DNA from: JAILZP01 sp037444185
Lineage (GTDB): Bacteria; Bacillota; Desulfotomaculia; Desulfotomaculales; Desulfocucumaceae
Length of the DNA stretch: 35,626 bases
Direction: 5' to 3'
Assembly: GCA_037444185.1 (NCBI GenBank)
Contig: JBBIMW010000023.1
Location: forward strand, 1-35,626
A program made the position numbers and the translations under genes. The notes under the pieces were generated by a model. That model had not been told where the DNA came from and searched no databases. It saw only the letters and a list, made by a program, of their open reading frames with translations. Every line of letters begins with the position of its first letter. The stretch's first letter is position 1. Shown here piece by piece: positions 21,524 through 29,899 of this stretch.

Positions 21524-22732
21524 TCAGTTACCCCTCAAACTTATTCTGAGGCAGCACTCCAGCCAGGTGTCCAGCCTGTGCGCCAGTCTCAGCCGGCTTA
21601 TATACTTCATATCAATTTTGCGGTATTCATCGTCACAGCCCTTTTCCATTAATAATGAATCTGCCGAATGGACCGCCGTCAGCGCGGTGAACTTTTCGCC
21701 GGACATTCCGGACGGGTTGTGGTGGAACGCCACCGCCTCGACAATGGAATCGTTAATCCCCCAAAGTCCCAACAGATAGGCCCCCGCCTCGGCGTGGGAG
21801 GTCCCCAGGAGTTCGTACTCGGCCTCCTGGGAACTGCACTGTTTTTCCCTGATGCAGCGCCTCATGTCTTCATTATAGCCAGGGACTGCCATCAGCAAAA
21901 GCTTCCCTATATCATGCAGCATACCGGCCGCATAAGCATCGTCCTCCACTTTTTTACCTGCGGATTCACTTAAAGCAATCTCACCGGCCAGGCTTCCCAC
22001 CGTCACGCTGTGTTTCCAAAGGTCATCCATGGCGGCCCTGCTTGTTCTCCCACCACTCTCATCAATTGTAGAAAATACCTGAACATAGAGTATGAGGGCC
22101 TGAAGAGTGTTAATCCCCAGCAGGGTAACTGCCTGCCTGGGGCTCGATATTCTATTGGGAAGTCCGAAAAAGGCCGAGTTCACAAACTGTAAAACCTTTG
22201 CCGTCATGGCCACATCCCGGCCTATTATATCCCCCACCCTGGGAAGGGAGGGGCTGGGAGACTGCAATTCGGCAACTATCATACCGTAGTATTCCGGCAG
22301 GCTGGGCAGTGTCTTTATGCCCGTGACCACCTTTATAAGCGACTCGTTATTCAACAGGTTTTTCAATAAACATGCCCGTTCAATACCGTGCTTCAGCGCC
22401 GCGGCATCGCACGGCTTAGCCAGGAACTGATGGGCGGATTTCACGGTTTTCATGACCATTTCCTGGTCCGAGTAGCCGGACAGCACTATACGGACCACCT
22501 GCGGACAGCGCTTGCTGATAATGTCCAGCAATTGTGCTCCGTCCATGCCCGGCATGCGCATATCGGTGACAATTACGTCAATATCGTTTTCGGACAGTAT
22601 TTTCAGGGCCTCCTCCCCCCCGCCGGCAAAAAACATGTCCCACGACTCCCGCATATTGTAAAGCATCCTCTTGAGGCCCTGAATTATATTCGGCTCGTCA
22701 TCCACAAAGAGCACCTTTTTCTTCATCATCAC
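21524..22732 (-). CDS. Response regulator with HDOD domain
   Basis: The 402-residue protein combines a receiver (Asp57 in VIVTDMRMPGMDG, Lys at LAKPCD) with an HDOD domain at about residues 135-335, recognised by KTLPSLPEYYG, VAMTAKVLQFVNSAFFGLPNRISSPRQAVTLLG, and LHDIGKLLL with EAVAFHHNP. HDOD domains are HD-related, usually without enzymatic activity, and act in signalling. Its stop is 3 nt before the next gene, and its start codon region overlaps the stop of the upstream histidine kinase, so the three are one operon. The first ATG of MMMKKK is taken; either of the next two could serve. Confidence 0.92.
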   Translation of the reverse strand: MMMKKKVLFVDDEPNIIQGLKRMLYNMRESWDMFFAGGGEEALKILSENDIDVIVTDMRMPGMDGAQLLDIISKRCPQVVRIVLSGYSDQEMVMKTVKSAHQFLAKPCDAAALKHGIERACLLKNLLNNESLIKVVTGIKTLPSLPEYYGMIVAELQSPSPSLPRVGDIIGRDVAMTAKVLQFVNSAFFGLPNRISSPRQAVTLLGINTLQALILYVQVFSTIDESGGRTSRAAMDDLWKHSVTVGSLAGEIALSESAGKKVEDDAYAAGMLHDIGKLLLMAVPGYNEDMRRCIREKQCSSQEAEYELLGTSHAEAGAYLLGLWGINDSIVEAVAFHHNPSGMSGEKFTALTAVHSADSLLMEKGCDDEYRKIDMKYISRLRLAHRLDTWLECCLRISLRGN

Positions 22733-24378
22733 TATCCATCAACTTCCTTGGGCTTTATTGGCAAGCATATAGTGAACACTGTCCCCTTTCCCACTTCCGA
22801 CTCAACATTTATGCCACCGTTATGCTTGTTTACAATAATATTGTGAGCTATGGCCAGACCCTGCCCGGTTCCCACCCCCACATCCTTGGTGGTAAAAAAA
22901 GGGTCGAATATTCTATGCATCATTGGCCCGGGGATTCCCACCCCGGTGTCACTGATGGCGATTGCCACAAAATCCCCTTTTCTTTCAGTTTTTATCGTGA
23001 TCAGCCCCTTATCGCCGGAACCGGGAACGATTGCGTCCTTTATGGCCTGGGCCGCATTGACAATCATATTCAAAACCACCTGGTTGATCTCATTGATGAC
23101 GCAATAAACCAGAGGTAGATGGCTGTCCAGATCAGTTTTTAAATCTGCCACATATTTCCATTCGTTCTTTGAGATTGTAATGGTGCCCTCTATGCCGCTG
23201 TTTATATCAGAAAATATTTTACCTGTGGTCCCCGGGTGGGAGAAATCCTTCATGGCCAGAACAAGCTTACTGACGCGGTCTATTCCTTTCATGGACTGCT
23301 CAATGGCCAAAGGTATTTCACTTGCCAGAAATTCCATGTCCAGCCTGCTCTTTTCGCCCAGTGCCGCAGAAAGCATTTCCCCGGTCACTGTACCGCTTTC
23401 CACCGCCTTCACCAGTTCGATAACATGCTGATTGAAATTGCAGAAGTCGGTAAAAGCATTCCTTAAAAAAACCATGTTGTCGCCTATGTACTGCATAGGG
23501 GTGTTTATCTCATGGGCAATGCCGGCGGCCAGCTGGCCTATCGACTCCATCTTCTGGCTGAACACAATTTGGGTATCCATTTTTTTCTTTTCAGTTATAT
23601 CAGATCCAATGATTACAAATCCTGGCAATTTAACTGAATCGCTTGGCAAGGGGTTGATGGTGATGTCCAACAGCCCCTGTTTTCCGTCCGGACGTACATA
23701 TATTATTTCCTCCACCCGCATGGGGCCGCCTTTTTCCAGCAATTCTGCAACGTATCCTATTATTTTGTCCCAGTCCCAAAGTATTTTGCATGTCTTGAAA
23801 GGTTTCGACAGAACGCCGGACGCCGGAATTCCGAAGATCTTTTCGGCCTGTGCGTTCCACATGATGATCCGTCCCTCCGGGTCTACGCCGATAAAAATAT
23901 TAGTTATTGACGCCAGGAGCTGTTTAATTTGGTCGTGGGCCACCCTTACCATCTCCTCGGCCTTCCTGGCCCGCAGCAGCCGGCGCACACGGTGTCTCAG
24001 CACGGCCCAATGAATCGGCTTTGTAATATAATCGGTGGCACCGGATTCAAAAGCAAGATTCACCGATTTCTCGTCGTCAAGGGTGGTGACCATGAGCACC
24101 GGCGTACTGTCCCCCGGGGAGTGTTTCTTGATACGGCTGCATACAGCAAAGCCGTCCATTTCCGGCATGATGGCATCCAGCAAGACCATATCCGGATTCA
24201 GCCGCCCGTACAATTCAAGGGCAATAATTCCGTCCGCCGCCTCAGCCACTGAATATCCGTCACTTTCCAATACATTTCTGAGTTTTACGCGGATCAGCTG
24301 GCTGTCGTCCACCACCAGTATCAGCGGGGCATTTCCCGTTTCGGAATGATTCTTCATAAACATATCACCATAATTCAT
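22732..24378 (-). CDS. Hybrid sensor kinase: receiver-PAS-histidine kinase
   Basis: An N-terminal receiver (Asp68 in MVLLDAIMPEMDG, Lys120 in YITKPI) is followed by a PAS domain at about 150-265 (NIFIGVDPEGRIIMWNAQAEKIFG), a dimerisation/phosphoacceptor helix with His289 (AAGIAHEINTPMQYI), and an ATPase domain with the N box (N441), DTGVGIPG (477-484) and GTGQGLAIAHNII. There are no membrane segments, so it senses a cytoplasmic signal. The receiver at the N-terminus suggests it accepts phosphate or regulation from another kinase. It heads the operon with the HDOD and HD-GYP-like regulators, its likely targets. The ATG overlaps the stop of a seven-codon upstream frame. Confidence 0.92.
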   Translation of the reverse strand: MNYGDMFMKNHSETGNAPLILVVDDSQLIRVKLRNVLESDGYSVAEAADGIIALELYGRLNPDMVLLDAIMPEMDGFAVCSRIKKHSPGDSTPVLMVTTLDDEKSVNLAFESGATDYITKPIHWAVLRHRVRRLLRARKAEEMVRVAHDQIKQLLASITNIFIGVDPEGRIIMWNAQAEKIFGIPASGVLSKPFKTCKILWDWDKIIGYVAELLEKGGPMRVEEIIYVRPDGKQGLLDITINPLPSDSVKLPGFVIIGSDITEKKKMDTQIVFSQKMESIGQLAAGIAHEINTPMQYIGDNMVFLRNAFTDFCNFNQHVIELVKAVESGTVTGEMLSAALGEKSRLDMEFLASEIPLAIEQSMKGIDRVSKLVLAMKDFSHPGTTGKIFSDINSGIEGTITISKNEWKYVADLKTDLDSHLPLVYCVINEINQVVLNMIVNAAQAIKDAIVPGSGDKGLITIKTERKGDFVAIAISDTGVGIPGPMMHRIFDPFFTTKDVGVGTGQGLAIAHNIIVNKHNGGINVESEVGKGTVFTICLPIKPKEVDG

Positions 24379-24398
24379 TTACTACAATTTTCTACCAT
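24375..24398 (-). other. Possible seven-codon upstream ORF overlapping kinase start
   Basis: ATG at 24398-24396 opens MVENCSK and ends in a TGA that overlaps the kinase ATG (ATGA). GGGGGAGG lies only 2 nt before its ATG, whereas the kinase ATG itself has no ribosome binding site, so coupling from this mini-frame is plausible. Confidence 0.3.
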
Positions 24399-24469
24399 TT
24401 CCTCCCCCGGCAACAGTAATAAATTTTCCCTAAATCATCACCGGTCTTCGCATCAGCTTATAAATATCC

Positions 24470-24514
24470 ACCCGCCGATAAAGACTATTATTAAAATAAT
24501 TTACTTGGCGGTGG
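24470..24514. promoter_or_regulatory. Nested inverted repeat in the kinase/hydrogenase intergenic region
   Basis: CCACCCGCC (24470-24478) and GGCGGTGG (24507-24514) flank a perfect palindrome ATTATT-AA-AATAAT (24487-24500). It lies between the divergent kinase and hydrogenase genes, about 75 nt ahead of the hydrogenase start, where an operator or leader stem-loop is expected. It is not a Rex or FNR consensus. Confidence 0.4.
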
Positions 24515-24587
24515 TGTTCCGGTGACTGCCACGACCGGCGTTGACACAGTCCGGCCCAGGGATGAATACTCCATCCCGGAGGAAACG

Positions 24588-26345
24588 GTGAATCTATGGA
24601 TAGACGGAAGGGAAGTGCGGGCGGCAAAGGGCGCCAATCTGCTGGAGGCGGCCCGGTCCATAGGGGTGGAAATCCCCAGCCTCTGTTACCTTAAGGGAAT
24701 AAATGAAGCCGGCGTGTGCAGGGTCTGCCTGGTGGAGGTGGATACGGGAGGCAGGCGCAGCCTGCAGGCATCCTGCGTCTACCCGGTGTCCGGGGGACTG
24801 CAGGTGTACACCAATTCCCCCAGGGCCAGGCGGGCCCGCAAAAGGGTGGTGGAGCTGATGCTTTCCGAACACAATCTGGACTGCACCAACTGCGTACGCA
24901 ACCTCAACTGCGAGCTGCAGCGCCTGGCGGATGAAATGGGGATTAGAAAGATCAGGGTGGCCGGCGAGATTCTCAAAAGGCCCTTGGCCCGAAAAAACCC
25001 GTATATAGTACGGGATTACAATAAATGCGTCAAGTGCCGCCGCTGTGAGGCAGTGTGCCGGGAGGTCCAGGGCATAAACGTGTACTCGGCCAGGAACCGC
25101 GGCTATGAGTCGGTAATCGCCCCGGCTTTCATGAAGGATCTGGGTGAAGTTGACTGCATAGGCTGTGGTCAGTGCCTGATGGCCTGCCCCACCGGATCAC
25201 TGGCCGAAAGGGAGTACATCGACGAGGTATGGCGGGCCATCGAGGACCGGGACAAAGTGGTGGTGGTGCAGACGGCCCCGGCCATTCAAGTGTCCATCGG
25301 CGATGCCTTCGGCCTGGACCCGGGGACCCCGGTCACCGGCAAGCTGGCGGCGGCTTTGAGGAGACTTGGATTCGACATGGTCTTTTCCACCGAGTTCGCC
25401 GCGGATCTGACCATCGTGGAAGAGGCCCACGAGCTTCTGGAAAGACTTGAAGGGCGGGGCAAGCTTCCCCTGATTTCCTCCTGCAGCCCGGGCTGGGTGA
25501 AATTCTGTGAGCATTTTTACCCCGAATTTATCGATAATTTAAGCACTTGCAAGTCACCCATGGAGATGTTCGGCGCTCTGGCAAAAACTTACCTGGCCGA
25601 AAAAATGGACATAGATCCCGGGAAAATGGTGGTGGTGGCAATCATGCCCTGTACAGCAAAAAAATTTGAAGCTGCCAGGCAGGAGCTGACAACCAAAGGA
25701 AGCCGTGACGTGGACTATGTGCTTACCACCAGAGAGTTGGCCAGGATGATCAGATCCGCCGGCATCCGGCTGGATCAGTTGCCGGATGAGGATTTCGACA
25801 GGCCCCTGGGGCTTTCCACCGGAGGCGGAGCAATATTTGCCGCCACCGGTGGTGTTACTGAATCGGCCGTCAGAACCGCCCTGGCCCTCACCGGGGGTCA
25901 GCCGGACACCGCCATTGAATTCAGAGAAGTAAGGGGTCTGCGGGGAATCAAGGAGGCCGGGGTAAATATTAAAGGGCGTCAAATCAAAATCGCGGTGGCC
26001 CACGGCACCAGAAACGCCCGCAGGCTGCTGGAAAGAATAAAGGCCGGGGAAAAATTTGATTTCATAGAAATCATGGCCTGTCCCGGAGGCTGCGTAGGCG
26101 GTGGCGGCCAGCCGGTTTTGGGCAAGGTAAGAAAGGAACCCCCCTCCGCCGAGGTCAGGGCGAAGCGGGCCCTCTCCCTGTACCGTATAGACGCCGGCAA
26201 AAAATTCCGCCGGGCTCAAGAAAACCCGGCCGTCAGACAGCTATATGAAGAATTCCTGGGGCATCCCCTGGGCGACAAGGCCAGGGAAATACTTCACACC
26301 ACATACATCCCCAGGGGCAGGACATCTAATCCCCTGCTGCATTAA
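24588..26345 (+). CDS. [FeFe] hydrogenase, modular (NuoG-like N-terminus)
   Basis: The enzyme interconverts H2 with protons and electrons. Modules in order: [2Fe-2S] ferredoxin (C-x10-C-x2-C-x15-C, within residues 33-63), His-Cys3 [4Fe-4S] site (H-x3-C-x2-C-x5-C near 95-108), two [4Fe-4S] clusters (CVKCRRCEAVC, CIGCGQCLMACP), then the H-cluster domain with L1 SSCSPGW (299-301 region), L2 MPCTAKK (Cys355) and L3 EIMACPGGCVGGGGQP, and a small-subunit-like tail. L1 has Ser where most members have the second Cys. GTG 24588 is chosen over the open GTG at 24522 because GGAGG lies 5 nt upstream and the product (585 aa) starts like its homologues. No NuoE/NuoF-like partners or maturases are adjacent, so it may be monomeric; the divergent sensor operon may control it. 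Confidence 0.95.
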   Translation: MNLWIDGREVRAAKGANLLEAARSIGVEIPSLCYLKGINEAGVCRVCLVEVDTGGRRSLQASCVYPVSGGLQVYTNSPRARRARKRVVELMLSEHNLDCTNCVRNLNCELQRLADEMGIRKIRVAGEILKRPLARKNPYIVRDYNKCVKCRRCEAVCREVQGINVYSARNRGYESVIAPAFMKDLGEVDCIGCGQCLMACPTGSLAEREYIDEVWRAIEDRDKVVVVQTAPAIQVSIGDAFGLDPGTPVTGKLAAALRRLGFDMVFSTEFAADLTIVEEAHELLERLEGRGKLPLISSCSPGWVKFCEHFYPEFIDNLSTCKSPMEMFGALAKTYLAEKMDIDPGKMVVVAIMPCTAKKFEAARQELTTKGSRDVDYVLTTRELARMIRSAGIRLDQLPDEDFDRPLGLSTGGGAIFAATGGVTESAVRTALALTGGQPDTAIEFREVRGLRGIKEAGVNIKGRQIKIAVAHGTRNARRLLERIKAGEKFDFIEIMACPGGCVGGGGQPVLGKVRKEPPSAEVRAKRALSLYRIDAGKKFRRAQENPAVRQLYEEFLGHPLGDKAREILHTTYIPRGRTSNPLLH

Positions 26346-26353
26346 CGGCCCTG

Positions 26354-26382
26354 TTGCCTCCGTACACTTTCCGGAATATAAT
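26354..26382 (+). promoter_or_regulatory. GH15 gene promoter
   Basis: TTGCCT (26354-26359), 17-bp spacer, perfect TATAAT (26377-26382). A leader hairpin CCGGGGAG/CTCCCCCGG (26392-26415, one bulge) lies between it and the GGAGG ribosome binding site. Confidence 0.6.
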
Positions 26383-26443
26383 TGCTGTAGACCGGGGAGC
26401 GGGTATCTCCCCCGGGACCTGAAACACTGTCCGGAGGTTGGTT

Positions 26444-28405
26444 ATGCATAATTTTTCAGACCCAGTTCTACCGGGAGGCATCGTTGGCAACGGCAGGATG
26501 CTCTGCAGCATCAGGTCCGATGGAATGCTGCACAGATTGTTTTGGCCCCGGATAGACTGGGGGCAGCACATGGGAATACTGAAAACAGGACTGCAGGAAA
26601 AAGAGAGGGGCACCGTCTGGCTGGACGGCTGCTGCTTTCAACACCGGCAGTATTATCAAGGGGACACGAATATCTTTGTCACGGAAATGATCCGTCCGGA
26701 AGAAAGTATTATCATATCCCAGGCCGATTTTGTATTGCCGGAAAACGACATCCTGGTCAGGCTCTATTCACTGGCCAACAACGGACACACCGGCCGGTCC
26801 TTCAACTTGATACTTTATTGCTCCTTCAGCATAGAAGAGTCGGACATCCAGGACGGAATGCACTACCTTGCCCCCCATCAGGCACTGGTACAGTTCAGGC
26901 GCAATGTTTTTCTCGGCGTCAAATGCCCGGGCATGACGCCGTACGGCATTCACTGCGGGCGCAGGAACACTCCATCGGACCCTTTTGAAGGGGCATCCAG
27001 GGGCGAGTTCTGGGGCAACACCGACAACATTAAATCCGGCGCCGGCGCCATGGGTTGGGATTTGGGCACGGTGGGACCCGGAGAGAAGGCGGTTTTTCCC
27101 CTGGTGGTGGCCGCCGCCCGAAGCGAAGGCTCCCTCACCGGACTATTGGGCCTTCCGGTGTTGTCCGACCCGACCCGCCTGCTGGACACCGCCTCCAAGT
27201 ATTGGGAATCATGGCTAAACCAGGCGCCGTCCGGCATGGTTCCGGACAGGCCCCTCTATAAACGGTCCCTTCTGGCCACAAAAATAATGACCGACAAGAC
27301 CGGCGGCGCATCGGTGGCGGCGCCGGAATTCGATTCCCATTACGTGGCCTGCGGCGGATACGGATACTGCTGGCCCAGGGACGGCATGTTCGTGGCCCTG
27401 GCCCTGGATGAAGCGGGCCATCATCAAGAGGCGGAAATGTTCTACAAGTTTGCCGCCAGAGTGCAGAATGCCGATGGCAGCTGGCAGCAGCGATATTTTA
27501 TGGACGGCCACTGGGCGCCCACCTGGGGACAGCAGATTGACCAGCCGGGGGCGGTGCTGTGGGGCTATTACCACCACTTCTCCCTCACCGGCGACCGCGA
27601 CTTTCTAAACCATATCTGGCCGTCGGTCTATTCCGGAGCAGGATACCTGGTCAGGAGCAGGCTGGTGGAAAACGGCCTGCCGCTTCCCACCATGGACATA
27701 TGGGAAGATGAATTCTCCCAAAGCACTTATTCGGCGGCAGCGGCTTACGGCGGGCTGAAAGGCGCCGCCGCCCTGGCCTCGGCCATGGGGGACAGCCCCT
27801 CCCGGGATTTATGGCACAATACCGCAGAATCAATAAAGGAGTCGATACTCGGCAGCCAGTGGTACGGCAAAACCGGGACCTTCATAAAATCTGTAAACCG
27901 CAGGGTGTGTGAATGGGATTACTGCCGAGCCCTGGATAACGGCCAGGAAGCCTACCTGCTGCAAATTCCCCATGCCCCTTACAGATACCACGCCGTCTCC
28001 CTGGACGGGCGGTTGGACATTTCGCTGCTGGGGCTGTGCTTCCCCTTTAACGTCATACCCCCCACCGACCCCCGCATGCAGTCCACCGCCGGAGAGATTG
28101 AAAAGAAGCTTTTTAACCCCCAGGTGGGGGGAATCCACCGTTACGAGGGGGATTCCTATGCCGGGGGCAACCCGTGGGTGCTGGCCACCCTTTGGATGTC
28201 CATTTACCAGTCCCTCCGGGGAGACGGAGACAAGGCACTGGAATATCTAGTATGGGCTGAGAACAATTCCTCCCCCGCCGGACTTTTACCGGAACAGGTG
28301 CACCGTTACAACGGCGGTCCGGCCTGGGTTCTCCCCCTGAACTGGTCCCACGCCATGTATATTCTGGCCTCCCTGGCCGCCGGGGGAAGGCTTTCGTTGC
28401 CGGTA
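26444..28405 (+). CDS. Glycoside hydrolase family 15 protein (glucoamylase-like)
   Basis: GH15 enzymes are inverting exo-glucosidases (glucoamylase, glucodextranase, trehalase-type). The N-terminal beta-rich domain (about residues 1-270) starts GIVGNGRMLCSIRSDGMLHRLFWPRIDW; the catalytic alpha/alpha barrel follows with GGYGYCWPRDGMFVALAL, the acid region MDIWEDEF (Glu421) and the base region GLLPEQVH (Glu617), plus GGNPWVLATLWMSIYQSL. There is no signal peptide, so an intracellular glucan or trehalose is the likely substrate. GGAGG lies 6 nt before ATG 26444; the frame also opens at TTG 26438. The stop codon is the TGA at about 28406-28408. It is 56 nt upstream of the siroheme gene, with no obvious functional link. 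Confidence 0.9.
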
Positions 28406-28464
28406 TGACCAGGGTCTGAGGGGGGAAATATAAAAACAAAACATACTGCGCGGGGGGATATGCC

Positions 28465-29226
28465 ATGGAAACACCACAACAAAATATCACCAACAATCTG
28501 GACAACAGATTTCAAAACACCGGCTCCGACCGGGACATGCTTGAAAAGGGGGCCATACTGCAACGGGACGGGACATACGCCATCGCGCCCCACATTCCGG
28601 GCGGAGTGATTACGGACTTCAGCCTGCTCAGAAAAATAGCCGATGTGGCGGAAAAATACCGGTGCGCAGCCCTNNNNNNNNNNNNNNNNNNNNNNNNNNN
28701 NNNNNNNNNNNNNNNNNNNNNNNNGGATGTGGACGCCGCCTGGCAGGACCTGGGCATCCCTCCGGGGGCGGCCATAGGGCTGTGTGTGCGGAGCGTAAAG
28801 TTCTGCCCCGGGATGACCTTCTGCAAGCGCGGACAGCAGGACTCCATCGCCCTGGGCAGTGAAATAGACAAAAAGTATCACGGCATGACGCTTCCATCAA
28901 AATTTAAAATCAGCGTCAGCGGATGCCCCAACAAATGTATGGACTCCTCAACAATCGACTTCGGGGCAATGGGCGCCTCCAAAGGGTTCACCGTCTATGC
29001 GGGGGGCAACGGAGGCGTCAGCCCGCGCTTCGGACAAGTATTGGCAGAACACCAGACCCATCAACAGGTGCTGGACATACTGGACAGGATCATTGAGCAT
29101 TACAAAAAAGAAGGCAGAACCAACGAAAGACTGGGACGATACATTGACCGGGTGGGATTCAATGTTTTCAAAGATGCCATCCTGCCCGCCCTGGTTCACA
29201 AGAAAAGCGATTACATCACCCAATAG
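28465..29226 (+). CDS. Small siroheme-[4Fe-4S] sulfite/nitrite reductase family protein, interrupted by an assembly gap
   Basis: The protein has the siroheme/[4Fe-4S] signature of sulfite and nitrite reductases as C-P-G-M-T-F-C (first Cys pair) and SGCPNKC (second pair). At about 250 residues it resembles the small assimilatory-type sulfite reductases of sulfate reducers and anaerobes rather than the two-repeat large enzymes. An N-terminal helical domain with DGTYAIAPHIPGGV precedes the gap. Fifty-one Ns (28674-28724) hide about 17 codons; the frame is kept across them, but the real gap length may differ. GGGGGG lies 7 nt before the ATG. It may reduce sulfite or nitrite, or detoxify; partner electron carriers are not nearby. 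Confidence 0.85.
   Translation: METPQQNITNNLDNRFQNTGSDRDMLEKGAILQRDGTYAIAPHIPGGVITDFSLLRKIADVAEKYRCAAXXXXXXXXXXXXXXXXXXDVDAAWQDLGIPPGAAIGLCVRSVKFCPGMTFCKRGQQDSIALGSEIDKKYHGMTLPSKFKISVSGCPNKCMDSSTIDFGAMGASKGFTVYAGGNGGVSPRFGQVLAEHQTHQQVLDILDRIIEHYKKEGRTNERLGRYIDRVGFNVFKDAILPALVHKKSDYITQ
28674..28724. other. Assembly gap (51 N)
   Basis: A run of 51 unknown bases inside the siroheme reductase gene. The length is a multiple of three and may be an estimate or coincidence. Confidence 0.99.
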
Positions 29227-29256
29227 CTGAAAAAAGTATCGCTTTTCTTGTTCGCT

Positions 29257-29328
29257 AGGGGCTGCCGCCCCTTCGACGGACGCTGCGCGTCCTGAGCACC
29301 CCGCAATCGCAAGGGGGCGCACCCCCTT
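29257..29328. repeat. Three consecutive GC-rich hairpins
   Basis: AGGGGC-TGCC-GCCCCT (29257-29272), GGACGC-TGC-GCGTCC (29278-29292) and AAGGGGG-CGCA-CCCCCTT (29311-29328). All stems are perfect, with loops of 3 or 4 bases; spacing is 5 and 18 nt. Confidence 0.85.
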
Positions 29329-29337
29329 ACAAACCCC

Positions 29338-29392
29338 CATGTATAGAAAACTTATCCACAAGTAATAATGCAAGCATAGTTTCCTATACATG
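29338..29392. repeat. 14-bp inverted repeat enclosing TTATCCACA
   Basis: CATGTATAGAAAAC (29338-29351) pairs with GTTTCCTATACATG (29379-29392) with one mismatch. The 27-nt loop begins with TTATCCACA (29352-29360), the consensus DnaA box. Confidence 0.8.
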
Positions 29393-29399
29393 AACAAAA

Positions 29400-29533
29400 T
29401 CGCCCTTCGGGCGACTGGAATCCAGAATCCAGGAGTCAGAATCCAGAATTTGATGCATTCCTTTGAAGAAAAAGCTAAGAAAAAGCTCTCTTTCGGGAGA
29501 ATAGGGCCTTGGAATAAACCGTCGGCCATGTAA
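29400..29533 (+). repeat. Dispersed repeat family R1, copy c
   Basis: Hairpin TCGCCC-TTC-GGGCGA (29400-29414), CTGGAATCCAGAATCCAGG, AGTCAGAATCCAGAATTTG, then a 26-codon open frame from ATG 29453 (MHSFEEKAKKKLSFG...) to TAA 29533. It shares MHSFEEKA with copy a and the CCGTCGGCCAT block with copy b. Confidence 0.75.
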
Positions 29534-29562
29534 CTTGCAACTAAGGAATACAGTATAAGCCA

Positions 29563-29592
29563 TTGGTGTTTATTCCATCGCTGTTATATAAT
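29563..29592 (+). promoter_or_regulatory. Promoter of the 81-aa protein gene
   Basis: TTGGTG (29563-29568), 18-bp spacer, perfect TATAAT (29587-29592), ending 23 nt before the ATG. Confidence 0.6.
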
Positions 29593-29615
29593 AGACTAAA
29601 AACGGAGACTGTCAT

Positions 29616-29861
29616 ATGATCCCAATTATCGACGCCGATGAATTTATCAAAAAAAACCAGGACCTTATTTATAGCCTGGTCAATAATACCCTCAACAGAT
29701 CCGGAGATATGATCCAGAAAAAGGTGTCGTCGGGAGAGGTGGGCCCTTCCCTCCAAGAAGTGCTGCCGCTTCTCCTTTACGAAATTCTGTCCATGCATAC
29801 TGTAAGCACTTTGCAGCTTGTGGCCGATATGATAAACGGTCGGCAGCAGCACAACAATTAG
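29616..29861 (+). CDS. Small helical protein of unknown function
   Basis: An 81-residue hydrophilic protein, predicted all-alpha, starting MIPIIDADEFIKKNQDL and containing PSLQEVLPLLLYEIL. No membrane segment, Cys cluster or known motif is visible and I do not recognise the family. Support for it being real: a good promoter, CGGAG 8-9 nt before the ATG, and a normal codon pattern. It may be co-transcribed with the small membrane protein 38 nt downstream. Confidence 0.6.
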   Translation: MIPIIDADEFIKKNQDLIYSLVNNTLNRSGDMIQKKVSSGEVGPSLQEVLPLLLYEILSMHTVSTLQLVADMINGRQQHNN

Positions 29862-29899
29862 GAGTGTTGCATGTAGTCTCTCATGCGGGGTGAGACAAG

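Larger units (their letters stand above)
29227..29615. other. Gene-free hairpin-dense intergenic island
   Basis: This 389-bp stretch contains, in order, three perfect GC-rich hairpins (29257-29272, 29278-29292, 29311-29328), a 14-bp inverted repeat with a DnaA-box-like loop (29338-29392), the hairpin and body of repeat copy c (29400-29533), and a promoter for the next gene (29563-29592). No protein or known RNA family is recognised, apart from a 26-codon frame belonging to the repeat. Confidence 0.8.

Noticed and set aside
29352..29360. TTATCCACA as part of a replication origin
   Set aside because: A single box with no dnaA/dnaN nearby and no box cluster; kept only as part of the hairpin island.
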